A stretch of DNA of 64,000 bases, taken from NCBI GenBank assembly GCA_963772825.1, contig CAVYYX010000018.1:1-64000 (forward strand). The letters are read 5' to 3'. Made by a program: the position numbers and the translations under genes. Each line of letters opens with the position of its first letter. Position 1 is the first letter of the stretch. Positions 50,479-58,394 of this stretch are shown piece by piece. This DNA comes from Desertimonas sp963772825. Its GTDB lineage: Bacteria; Actinomycetota; Acidimicrobiia; Acidimicrobiales; Ilumatobacteraceae. The notes below the pieces were generated by a model. That model ran no database searches and was not told the origin of the DNA. It saw only the letters and a list, made by a program, of their open reading frames with translations.

Positions 50479-51777
50479 TCAGCCTCGGCCCGCTCCGGTG
50501 AAGGCGATGCCGGACTGACCGAGCGCCCGGTCGAACACCTCGCGGAGCGCTTCGGTCGACTCGGGGACATCCCCGCTGACGAGGATGCACCAGGTCATGC
50601 CGTCGGGCCGGCGGGCGAGCATCGTGTGCGTGTTCTCGACCGTGCCGGTGTGCCCCCACGAACCGTCGGGCCACACCACGGTGCCAAGCCCGTAGCGACG
50701 TTCCGACGGCTCGGGGTACGACACGTCGAGCGCTTGATGCATCAGCGTCGCCAGCGCCGGTGGCAGGGGGTGCCAGCCGGGGCTTGCTGGGTCGAGGGCG
50801 TCAAGGATGCGCACGAGGTCGGTTGGCGTGCCGACCCACCCACCGGCGCCTCCGAGCGACTGCATGTAGGTGCGCGACGCTCCCGACAGGTGTACGACCT
50901 CGTCCGGGTTGGGGTCGATCGTGGCGACGAGACGCATGCCGCTGATCCCCAGCGGACGGAGCAACAAGTCGGTGACGGCGGCCTCGTAGGGCTTGCCGGT
51001 GGCGTCGGCGATCAGCAAGCCGAGCAGACAGAAATTGAGGTTGCTGTAGTCGTGCTCGGTCCCTGGCTGGTGGGCCAACGAACGCGACAGCCCGAAGGCC
51101 GCCGCTTGCTCACAGGACGTGAACGCGTCGCCGAAGAACTGGCCGCGATAGTCGGGGAGCCCCGACGTGTGCGACAAGAGCTGGCGGACCGTCACTCCGG
51201 GGACGCCATTGCCCGGAGTGACCCCGGCGACGTCAGCGAGGCGCTGACCGACGGGTTCGTCGAGTCGCAGCAGGCCGGCGTCGACGAGTTGCAGCACGAC
51301 GGTCGCCGTGACGAGTTTGGAGATGCTGGCGATGCGGAATCGGTCACTCGTCGTCACCACGTCGAGCGGATCGTCCGGCGTGCGGGTGCCGAACGCGGCG
51401 GCGTGGACGACGTAACCGTCGACGGCCACTGCCACCCCCGCAGCCCGGTCGCCGCGGCCCGTCAGCTGCCCGGCGATCAGCTCGTCGAAGCGGGCCCACG
51501 ATTCCGGCGGAATCACCAGTCGTGACGGCAGCGTCGTGGTGGTCGTCGAGGTGGTCGAGGGCGACGTGGTCGACGGTGTCAACGCGGTCGACGTCGTCAT
51601 GGTCGACACCGTCGACGTCGTCGATGCCGTCGAAGTCGTGGCCCGCACCGATGTCGACGTCGACGTGGTGGTGGTCGTGGTCGGTTCCGGCGGGTCCGGC
51701 AGCACGGCGGGTACGGCGATCACCGGCAACGTCGCCAAACCAACGAGCAACCGAGGGCCGATCACATCGCCGATCAT
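50479..51777 (-). CDS. Beta-lactamase-fold serine hydrolase with Thr/Ser-rich stalk
   Basis: This 432-residue exported serine hydrolase (class C beta-lactamase/DD-peptidase-like) has an N-terminal hydrophobic segment LLVGLATLPVIAVPAVLP and a roughly 50-residue threonine/serine-rich low-complexity region (about 33-83). The catalytic domain carries SxxK at S151-K154 (IASISKLV), the tyrosine motif YSN in EHDYSNLNFCLLG, and the third motif GHTG in DGSWGHTGTVEN. The stalk probably spaces the enzyme from the membrane or is glycosylated. The role could be peptide, ester or peptidoglycan hydrolysis; no neighbour fixes it. Confidence 0.88.
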   Translation of the reverse strand: MIGDVIGPRLLVGLATLPVIAVPAVLPDPPEPTTTTTTSTSTSVRATTSTASTTSTVSTMTTSTALTPSTTSPSTTSTTTTTLPSRLVIPPESWARFDELIAGQLTGRGDRAAGVAVAVDGYVVHAAAFGTRTPDDPLDVVTTSDRFRIASISKLVTATVVLQLVDAGLLRLDEPVGQRLADVAGVTPGNGVPGVTVRQLLSHTSGLPDYRGQFFGDAFTSCEQAAAFGLSRSLAHQPGTEHDYSNLNFCLLGLLIADATGKPYEAAVTDLLLRPLGISGMRLVATIDPNPDEVVHLSGASRTYMQSLGGAGGWVGTPTDLVRILDALDPASPGWHPLPPALATLMHQALDVSYPEPSERRYGLGTVVWPDGSWGHTGTVENTHTMLARRPDGMTWCILVSGDVPESTEALREVFDRALGQSGIAFTGAGRG

Positions 51778-51848
51778 GCCTGGTCGGCACCGGAATGATG
51801 CGGCATGCCCAAGCGTGCTCCCCGTTACGCTCGGTCGAGCAGCATGCT

Positions 51849-51920
51849 GCCCCTCTAGCTCAATGGAAGAGCAGCGGACTTTTAATCCGTTGGTTCAGGG
51901 TTCGAGCCCCTGGGGGGGCA
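51849..51920 (+). tRNA. tRNA-Lys (anticodon TTT)
   Basis: The 72-base cloverleaf has acceptor strands GCCCCTC and GGGGGGC with discriminator A, anticodon stem GCGGA/TCCGT around loop CTTTTAA (anticodon TTT), and T arm CAGGG-TTCGAGC-CCCTG. CCA is not encoded. It is the only RNA gene seen and marks a change in gene content: repeats R1 and R2 and the operator family were found only to its left. Confidence 0.95.
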
Positions 51921-52565
51921 CCGCATCACTCGAGCGTATTGGACAGAACTTGATCACGCCTCCACTGGGACTAGAGTCGCTGCGCGAATCTGCCGCGAAA
52001 GGGTGATGCGGATGGGAACGCCCGCCGACGTGGTGGCAACTCGCCCCCGGTCCCACTGGTGCGACCGTCGTGGTGCCGTCGGCGTGTGCCCTCGCGGCGC
52101 CCGACGACCCACGTTCTTGTGCACTCGTTATGTGTACTTCGCGGTCGAACTTGCCGGTTGCCACGCGCTCCGGGTGCGAGCCGGATCCGGAACTATCGGG
52201 CGGGTCGCGAGTGCCATCGAGCCGGCGGTATCGGACACCGCAGTCACCTGGTATCGGGTGCCGGTGTCGGACCCGACATGTTCGCGCGTCGGGGCAGTCT
52301 GAACGGGCGGGATCGCACTCGTCCGGTTGCGGCTGGTCGCTTGTGCCGCCTGGTGATTGTGTCGATGGCCGAGCGATCTGTCAGCCGGCGTTGACACGAT
52401 CGGCTCCGGGAACCCCGAGACGAGACGCGGCGGATCATGATGTTCAGGCATCGGGGGTCCCCACATGCATTTTGGGGATACCCACGCAGGGTTCGTGCCG
52501 AGGTGTCAGGATGCCGGCGGGCGATCTTGCGTTCGGGTGGAGCGCCGCATGTAGGGAGGTCGGAG
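51921..52565. other. 645-base stretch without a recognisable gene
   Basis: Between tRNA-Lys and the monooxygenase gene, short open frames occur on both strands, but none has family motifs, a good start signal or coding-like composition. No integrase, transposase or repeat of the tRNA 3' end was found. The last bases carry AGGGAGGTCGGAGG (52553-52565), the ribosome site of the next gene. Untranslated leader, degraded sequence or an unrecognised small RNA are all possible. Confidence 0.5.
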
Positions 52566-53756
52566 GTGACGGAGGATGCGCAACAGGTCGTGGCGCTCGA
52601 TGGTGCCGAGATCACCCGTCGGGTCGAGGCGCTGCTGCCGGAGATCGACGGCCGGGCTGACGAGGTCGCAGGGGCGCGCCGGCTGCCGCGGGATCTCGTC
52701 GATGCACTGAAGACCGCCGGGGTGTTCCGGATGTCGATGCCGGAGGCTTCGGGCGGCTCAGCGTTGCCGCTGGCGGACCAGGTGCGCATCGTGGAGTCGT
52801 TGGCGTACGCCGATCCGAGTGTCGGCTGGTGCGTGATGATCGGTTCCGACAGCGGGTTCTATTCGGCGTTCCTCGACGACGCTGCGGCCCGCGAGTTGTG
52901 GACCGACATCGACGACATCACCGCTGGCTGGCTGTTTCCCGGTGGGCAGGCCGAGCCGGTGGACGGCGGCTATCGGGTGTCGGGGCGCTGGAAGTTCGCC
53001 AGCGGCTGCACCCACGCCGAGGTGATGGTCGCTGGGTGCATCGTGATGAACGACAACGGTGCGCCGGTCTTGGGGCCTGACGGCATGCCTGTCGTGCGCA
53101 TCGCTGTCGCCCGGGCCGATCGCTTCGAGGTCATCGACACCTGGCACACGACCGGCCTCGCCGGCAGCGGAAGCAACGACTACGCTTGCAAGGGCCTGTT
53201 CGTGCCGGTCGAGCACACGTTCTCGTTGGCCGAACCGGTCAAGCGTGACGGCCCGCTGCACGCCATCCCGGGTGGGTTCTTGGCCAACATGCAGGCCGTG
53301 GCGCTCGGCCTCACACGCCGCGCGATCGACGAGGCGATCGCGGTCGTCACCGACAAGGTCGTCCTCCCCGAGGGAGTCGCGATGCGCGAGGTGCCTCGCG
53401 TCCGCGAGGCCATCGCCGACGCGCAACGCCAGCACCGCTCCGCACAGGCCTACGCCAGCCGCAGCATCGACGACGCCTGGACGCAACTCTCCTCAGGAGC
53501 TGCGCTCAGTGTCGACCAGCGCGTCGACTTGATCCTGTCGCGAGTGGAAGCGTTCCGCATGGCGCAGGACGTCACCGCAGCCATGGTCCGCCTCGTCGGT
53601 ACGCAGGCCATCTACTCGACGAGCATCCTCGACCGCCTCCTACGTGACGCCATCACCATCAACCAACACGTCGCCGCTGGCCCGCTGATGCTCGATGCCG
53701 CAGGCCGGCTCGCCCTCGGCCTCCAGCTCCAAGGCTTCGTCGCCGCCATCGTCTGA
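52566..53756 (+). CDS. Acyl-CoA dehydrogenase-fold flavin monooxygenase (HsaA/HpaB-like)
   Basis: This 396-residue protein is related to flavin-dependent monooxygenases with the acyl-CoA dehydrogenase fold (class D: HsaA, DszC, hydroxyphenylacetate hydroxylase). It has LVDALKTAGVFRMSMPEASG, DPSVGWCVMIGSDSGFYSAF, GYRVSGRWKFASGCTHAEVM, DTWHTTGLAGSGSNDYACKG and a C-terminal helical domain ending INQHVAAGPLMLDAAGRLAL. The start is GTG 52566 with a strong ribosome site GGAGG. A true acyl-CoA dehydrogenase catalytic glutamate is not evident. It would use reduced flavin from a partner reductase. The neighbouring operons are sugar importers, so its substrate is unclear. Confidence 0.85.
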   Translation: MTEDAQQVVALDGAEITRRVEALLPEIDGRADEVAGARRLPRDLVDALKTAGVFRMSMPEASGGSALPLADQVRIVESLAYADPSVGWCVMIGSDSGFYSAFLDDAAARELWTDIDDITAGWLFPGGQAEPVDGGYRVSGRWKFASGCTHAEVMVAGCIVMNDNGAPVLGPDGMPVVRIAVARADRFEVIDTWHTTGLAGSGSNDYACKGLFVPVEHTFSLAEPVKRDGPLHAIPGGFLANMQAVALGLTRRAIDEAIAVVTDKVVLPEGVAMREVPRVREAIADAQRQHRSAQAYASRSIDDAWTQLSSGAALSVDQRVDLILSRVEAFRMAQDVTAAMVRLVGTQAIYSTSILDRLLRDAITINQHVAAGPLMLDAAGRLALGLQLQGFVAAIV

Positions 53757-53829
53757 CACAGACATCACCGCGTGTAGCACCACGAGCGACTCCTCGTGGG
53801 AAAACGTGGCGACGTGCACGGTGCCGGAC

Positions 53830-54711
53830 TCAGCCCTTGACAGCGCCGGCGAAGGTGCCGGAGACGAAGTACTTCTGGAAGGCGATGTAGATGACGAGCA
53901 CCGGAATGACGGACATGAAGATGTAGCTGTTCAGCGGGCCGTACATGCTGGTGAACTGGGTGTTGAAGCCTTGGATCGACAGTGGGACTGTCCAGACGCT
54001 CTGACGCTGCAGCAACACCGAGGCGATCGCGTACTCGTTCCAGGTGGCGACGAAATCGAGGATGAACAGGGCGGCGAGCGCTGGCTTGGCTAGCGGGAGG
54101 ATGATCCGGCGGTACAGCTGAAAGTTGGATGTTCCGTCGATGCGTGCAGCCTCGTCGAGGTCGGTGGGTATTGCGCTGAAGAAGCCGGCGAGGATGAACA
54201 CCTGGTAGGGGATGCCGAAGGCAAGGTACGGCAGGATGATGCCGACCCGGCTGTTGAGCAGGTCGAGTTCGAGCATCACATTGAACAAGGGCGCGAGGGC
54301 GACTTGGATGGGGACCATCGCGCCGAGGGCGATGACGGCGAGCAGGGCGCGCTGGCCGACGAACCGCAGCCGTGTCAGCGCGAACGCGGCCAACGACGAC
54401 ACGATGATGCCGAGCGGCACCTTGATGATCGCTATGAACAGACTGTTCTTGAGGCTTCGGAACAGTTGCCCGCGGTCCCACGCCTCGCTGTAGTTGGCGA
54501 CATCGAGTGATCGTGGCGGCAGGTAGGACGTTGCTTCGAAGATCTCGCGCTCGGACTTGAGTGAGGTGAAGATCACGAAGATGAGCGGTACCGCCCACAA
54601 GACCGCGCTGACGGCGACGATCACCCAGAGGGCGCTCGCGATTCGCCGCTGCCGTGTGGCGGCGTCGCCGACCAACGTCGTGTCGGCGGGGAGCGAAAGT
54701 GTCGCGCTCAT
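53830..54711 (-). CDS. Carbohydrate ABC transporter permease (MalG type)
   Basis: This 293-residue inner-membrane subunit begins MSATLSLPADTTLVGDAATR and has ALWVIVAVSAVLWAVPLIFV, KNSLFIAIIKVPLGIIVSSL, the EAA loop IPTDLDEAARIDGTSNFQLY-RRIILPLAKP, and a C-terminal VLVIYIAFQKYFVSGTFAGA. These are standard for the second permease of CUT1 sugar importers. Its ATG overlaps the stop of the first permease (ATGA). No ATPase gene accompanies this operon, so a shared MsmK/MalK-type ATPase elsewhere probably energises it. Confidence 0.92.
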   Translation of the reverse strand: MSATLSLPADTTLVGDAATRQRRIASALWVIVAVSAVLWAVPLIFVIFTSLKSEREIFEATSYLPPRSLDVANYSEAWDRGQLFRSLKNSLFIAIIKVPLGIIVSSLAAFALTRLRFVGQRALLAVIALGAMVPIQVALAPLFNVMLELDLLNSRVGIILPYLAFGIPYQVFILAGFFSAIPTDLDEAARIDGTSNFQLYRRIILPLAKPALAALFILDFVATWNEYAIASVLLQRQSVWTVPLSIQGFNTQFTSMYGPLNSYIFMSVIPVLVIYIAFQKYFVSGTFAGAVKG

Positions 54712-55655
54712 GCCTTCCTGCTCTGCCGCATCGACCAGCCGAGATAGGGCACGACGACGACGAGTGTGAGCGCAAGGAGCACGGTGGCGACGGCGTTGCC
54801 GGCGCCGAAGTCGTGGTTGGCGAAGGACTGCGTGTACGACCACAGTGCGAGCACCTGGGTCTGCTGCGCCGGGCCACCACCGGTGGTGCCAACGATGAGA
54901 TCGAATGCCTTCAGCGAGTTGATGATCGTCAGCACGATCACGACGACAATCGCCGGCCGCAGCCCGGGCAGGGTCACATGCCGGAACACCTGCATCGTGT
55001 TGGCGCCATCGATCCTGGCGGACTCGGTCAACTCCCTCGGAATGTTCTGCAGGCCGGCGAGGAACAGCACCATGTTGAGCCCGACGACGGTCCACACCGA
55101 CGCCACGAACGTCGCATAAAGCGCGGTGTCGGGATCGCCGAGCCACGCGCGCCCGCCAGCGTCGACGCCGACCAACTCGAGGACTCGATTGAGCACGCCG
55201 AAGTTGGGGTCGTAGATCCATTTCCACATCGCCGCCACCGCGATCGGGGCGAGCACCGCCGGCAGATAGAAGGTCGTCCGGAACAGGTTGCGACCGCGCA
55301 TGCGGCGGTTGAGCAACAGCGCCATTCCGAGTCCCAGTACCGTCGGGATGACCAGCGACAGGATGAGCCACTTGACGCTGTTGCGGAACGCCGTCCAGAA
55401 CACCGGATCGTGACGGAAGATCCATCGATAGTTGTCAAGCCCGACCCAGATCTTTGACGTCGTCCGGAAGCCGTCCCACTCGAAGAAGCTGAGCCGCACG
55501 GCGTCGACCATCGGGTAGACGATGAAGAGGCCGTACAGCAGGACGGCCGGAAGGAGGAACGGAACCGCAGCCAAGAGATCGCGACCCCGGCGACGGCGTC
55601 GTTGTGCCCGCGGCATGTTGGCGACAGCCACCTCGGTGACGATCGGCTGTGACAC
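54708..55655 (-). CDS. Carbohydrate ABC transporter permease (MalF/UgpA type)
   Basis: This 315-residue permease begins MSQPIVTEVAVANMPRAQRR. A basic cytoplasmic N-terminus precedes LLAAVPFLLPAVLLYGLFIV, YPMVDAVRLSFFEWDGF, the typical RTTFYLPAVLAPIAVAAMWK-WIYDPNFG and the EAA loop IPRELTESARIDGANTMQVF-RHVTLPGLRP. All are hallmarks of CUT1 importers for oligosaccharides or glycerol-phosphate-like sugars. It lies 36 bases downstream of the binding-protein gene. Confidence 0.92.
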   Translation of the reverse strand: MSQPIVTEVAVANMPRAQRRRRRGRDLLAAVPFLLPAVLLYGLFIVYPMVDAVRLSFFEWDGFRTTSKIWVGLDNYRWIFRHDPVFWTAFRNSVKWLILSLVIPTVLGLGMALLLNRRMRGRNLFRTTFYLPAVLAPIAVAAMWKWIYDPNFGVLNRVLELVGVDAGGRAWLGDPDTALYATFVASVWTVVGLNMVLFLAGLQNIPRELTESARIDGANTMQVFRHVTLPGLRPAIVVVIVLTIINSLKAFDLIVGTTGGGPAQQTQVLALWSYTQSFANHDFGAGNAVATVLLALTLVVVVPYLGWSMRQSRKA

Positions 55656-55691
55656 GTCGGCCTCCTTCGCAGCCGAACCTGCGGTCGGTCG

Positions 55692-56954
55692 TCAGTTGCG
55701 TGCGTCGATGAAGCTCTGCAATTCGGCGCCAGCGTCGGCGGGGTCGATGTCGCCGAGCGCAACCCCGTTCTGGATCCGCCAGTACTCGGTGGTGACGTCG
55801 AGTGGCAGCGACTGGTCGCCGTTGAGGTAGATGCCTTCGGCGTTGTCGAAGATCTCGATCCACGCAGTGTCGAGCGGATGGTCGGAGACCGGCGCCACTT
55901 CCTTGTTGACCGACAGCGAACCGAACGGGCCGACGAACGTCTCCTGAACCTCGGTCGACGTCAAGTAGTCGAGGAACATCGCCGCCTCGTCCTTGTGCTC
56001 GCTCTGCTCGCCGATGTAGATCGCCTCGGTGAATCCGTAGAGGCGGCCAGTCCCGGTTGGGAACGGGAATAGCCCGTACTCGTCCTTGCTGTCGTTGACA
56101 TCGATGGGGGAGCTGAACCAGTCGCCCTCCAGCGCCATCGCCGCCTGACCGGCGTAGAGCAGGCTTTCGGACTGCAGGTTGTCGACGCCCATGAAGCCTT
56201 CGTTGAGATATCCCGACCACGTCTGCAGCTCGGTGAACGCATCGGTGACACACGGCTCGGTCGACCAATCGCCTTCGAGCGATTTGAGCTGGTCGTGGAT
56301 TTCGGCGCCGCATACCGTCTCCAGCAAGCTGTCCAACAGCCGCATGAGGTCCCAGTTGACGGTTCCGCCGAACTCGAACGCCGCGACACCATTGGCGTCG
56401 AGCGCCTCCGCGGCGGCGACGAGTTCGTCGTAGCTCTGCGGAACCTCGGTGATGCCCGCCTCCTCGAACCGGTCCGTGCGGTAGTACACGGCTTCGCCGC
56501 GGATCAGGTACGGCACGCCGTCATAGCCGCCATACTGCGTGACGCCGGCGAGCGCGGGCGCGGAGAACCGATCGCTCCATCCGTACTGCTCGTAGTACTC
56601 GGTGAGATCGGCGCTCGCCCCGGCGTTGACGAACTCGCCGCCGAGCCCGAGGCCGGTCCACATCCGGTACATGTCCGGCTCGCCCGGCGTCCCCACCGCC
56701 GTCCGCAGTGCGTCCTTGTGCGGGTCAGTTGCCCGCTCTTCGACGATGATCGAGATGTTCGGATGCTGGGCCTCGAATCCTTCGATCGCCGCTTCGAGGA
56801 CGGGTCGGGTGTTGTCATCGAGGGTTAGGTCCCACCATGCCAGCTCGACCTCCTCGTCCCCGGACGCCGATGCGGAGCCGATGCCCCCCGCCGCGGCGAC
56901 AACCAGTGACAGCCCGGCAGCGATCGCCGCGGCCCTTCTCCCGGTGACGTTCAT
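55692..56954 (-). CDS. Carbohydrate ABC transporter substrate-binding protein (SBP_bac_1)
   Basis: This roughly 420-residue receptor starts at ATG 56954 (MNVTGRRAAAIAAGLSLVVA) with GGGGGT upstream; an earlier in-frame ATG at 57008 would lie over the promoter. The signal peptide ends near GSASA-SGDEE, without a lipobox. It has the family-1 pattern ELAWWDLTLDDNTRPVLEAA, FEAQHPNISIIVEERATDPH, GYDGVPYLIRGEAVYYRTDR, AAMALEGDWFSSPID, and YGFTEAIYIGEQSEHKDEAA. It heads the minus-strand sugar operon and is divergent from the SorC regulator. Confidence 0.92.
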   Translation of the reverse strand: MNVTGRRAAAIAAGLSLVVAAAGGIGSASASGDEEVELAWWDLTLDDNTRPVLEAAIEGFEAQHPNISIIVEERATDPHKDALRTAVGTPGEPDMYRMWTGLGLGGEFVNAGASADLTEYYEQYGWSDRFSAPALAGVTQYGGYDGVPYLIRGEAVYYRTDRFEEAGITEVPQSYDELVAAAEALDANGVAAFEFGGTVNWDLMRLLDSLLETVCGAEIHDQLKSLEGDWSTEPCVTDAFTELQTWSGYLNEGFMGVDNLQSESLLYAGQAAMALEGDWFSSPIDVNDSKDEYGLFPFPTGTGRLYGFTEAIYIGEQSEHKDEAAMFLDYLTSTEVQETFVGPFGSLSVNKEVAPVSDHPLDTAWIEIFDNAEGIYLNGDQSLPLDVTTEYWRIQNGVALGDIDPADAGAELQSFIDARN

Positions 56955-56972
56955 GGCACCCCCAAGGAATCG

Positions 56973-56992
56973 GAATGAATGGATATTCATTC
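56973..56992. promoter_or_regulatory. 20-bp palindromic operator of the sugar operon
   Basis: GAATGAAT-GGAT-ATTCATTC has perfect eight-base arms. It lies between the predicted transcription start and the binding-protein start codon (18 bases before it), the position of a repressor roadblock. The divergent SorC-family regulator is the obvious candidate to bind it. Confidence 0.7.
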
Positions 56993-57007
56993 TTGAATTG
57001 TCAACCA

Positions 57008-57037
57008 ATTATGCGATACGCTGCCAGACATTGTCAA
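57008..57037 (-). promoter_or_regulatory. Predicted sigma-70-type promoter of the sugar operon
   Basis: On the minus strand TTGACA (57037-57032) and CATAAT (57013-57008) are separated by 18 bases, close to the bacterial consensus. The stretch is strikingly AT-rich for this genome. ATTGTCAA occurs at 57030-57037 and again at 56997-57004 (plus strand), a 33-base direct repeat that could be a second operator pair. Confidence 0.65.
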
Positions 57038-57417
57038 GACAGCGCCCGCGTGAACGAGGTGGCGAGCGCCGGGGGTCACCGATGGCGACGATGAAAGACG
57101 GGGCCGGACTGTGATTGTTCGGGCTGTTCGTCGACCGTCTCGCGACGGACACCCACGGGGATCCGGTCATCGTCCTAACGTCCCGGCCATCGTGTGGGAC
57201 GGCGGCGTCACCGCGGCGGAACCATCGATCGAGACGTGGAGTTTCGTCGTGCGGTAGCGCCTCGTCGGCCGGTGCCGGCCCCGGCAGATCGCGGTCGTCC
57301 GCTTCGGCCCGCCTCCCGACGCACTCGTCGAACCGCGGTGACCGCCGACGAACGACTCAAGGGTCGACTCGCCCGCGCCCGTGGGCACGGGCAGTGACGA
57401 ACCGGCAGCCCTACGCC
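57038..57417. other. Intergenic region between sugar operon promoter and SorC gene
   Basis: No confident gene was found. A 48-codon frame (57111-57257, GTG start, ending IETWSFVVR) and a 10-codon frame (57082-57114) are open but have no family similarity that I recognise. The region probably holds the leader and promoter of the SorC gene. It contains several short inverted repeats but no standout operator. Confidence 0.5.
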
Positions 57418-58380
57418 ATGATGACGACCGTGGCACCACGCGACGAGGTCCGACTGATCGCCAGGGTTGCCCGCCTCTACTACGAGAGCGGACTCAAGCA
57501 ACCCGAAATCGCTCAGCGACTCCAACTCAGCCAGCCCAAAGTGTCTCGCCTTCTCAAACAGGCCCTCGACCGCGACATCGTCAGAATCACCGTCCGAGTC
57601 CCCATCGGCGTGCACGCCGAACTCGAGGAAGCGCTGGAAGCGAAATATGGACTCTCCGAAGCGGTCGTCGTCGAAACGAGCGCCATCGACGAAACGCAGC
57701 TGATGCGAGATCTTGGACACGCCGCCGCCTACCACCTGGAGACGACGATCCGCCCAGGCGAAGTCATCGGTATCTCGTCATGGAGCGCGACCCTGCTGGC
57801 GATGGTCAACGCCATGCATCCCGTCACCGGTAGCGACAACATTCGAGTCGTCCAGATCCTCGGCGGTGTCGGCAACCCCGCAGCGGAAGTGCACGCCACC
57901 CAAATCACTGGACGACTGGCCGATCTGCTCAGCGGCGAACCGATCCTGCTACCAGTGCCCGGCGTCGTCGGGTCTCCAGAGGCCCGCGAAGTCCTCGAAG
58001 GAGACGAACACGTCCAACGCGCGCTCAAGCTGTTCCCCGACATCACCGTTGCCCTCGTCGGCATCGGGACCGTGCAGCCATCACCATTGCTTGCCCGCAG
58101 CGGCAACGTCTTCTCCGACGACGAGCTCACCGTCGTCACACGAGCCGGAGGTGTCGGGGACATCTGTCTGCGCTTCTTCGACCAGCACGGCCAACCGACG
58201 ACAACCGAGCTCGACGGACGCGTCATCGGCCTGACGCTCGACCAGCTCCAACAGATACCCCGTTCGATCGCCGTCGCCGGCGGTGAACGCAAGACGACAG
58301 CAATCAAGGGTGCCCTGACCGGAAACCTCGTCAGTCACCTCATCACCGACCGAGCCACCGCGACTCGGCTCCTCGATTGA
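57418..58380 (+). CDS. SorC/DeoR family sugar-responsive transcriptional regulator
   Basis: This roughly 320-residue regulator starts at ATG 57418 (57421 and GTG 57394 are possible). The N-terminal helix-turn-helix is LIARVARLYYESGLKQPEIA-QRLQLSQPKVSRLLKQA (about residues 10-50). The effector domain is of the SorC sugar-binding type (NagB-like): VIGISSWSATLLAMVNAMHP, VVQILGGVGNPAAEVHATQI, LPVPGVVGSPEAREVL, ITVALVGIGTVQPSPLLARS and GVGDICLRFFDQHGQP. Such proteins bind phosphorylated sugars. Being divergent from the sugar importer and upstream of the nucleoside hydrolase, it probably controls both. Confidence 0.92.
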   Translation: MMTTVAPRDEVRLIARVARLYYESGLKQPEIAQRLQLSQPKVSRLLKQALDRDIVRITVRVPIGVHAELEEALEAKYGLSEAVVVETSAIDETQLMRDLGHAAAYHLETTIRPGEVIGISSWSATLLAMVNAMHPVTGSDNIRVVQILGGVGNPAAEVHATQITGRLADLLSGEPILLPVPGVVGSPEAREVLEGDEHVQRALKLFPDITVALVGIGTVQPSPLLARSGNVFSDDELTVVTRAGGVGDICLRFFDQHGQPTTTELDGRVIGLTLDQLQQIPRSIAVAGGERKTTAIKGALTGNLVSHLITDRATATRLLD

Positions 58381-58394
58381 TCCGGTCCGATGGC

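Noticed and set aside
51535..51665. Possible CRISPR-like or iteron array
   Set aside because: The GTCGAC units are short, irregular and without spacers; they encode the low-complexity Thr/Ser stalk of the hydrolase.
52003..52302. A 99-codon frame after the tRNA
   Set aside because: It shows irregular composition, no conserved motif and overlaps equally open alternative frames, so it is not supported as a gene.
57111..57257. A 48-codon frame upstream of the SorC gene
   Set aside because: It has a GTG start without a ribosome site and no recognisable motif; such a short frame is expected by chance in GC-rich DNA.
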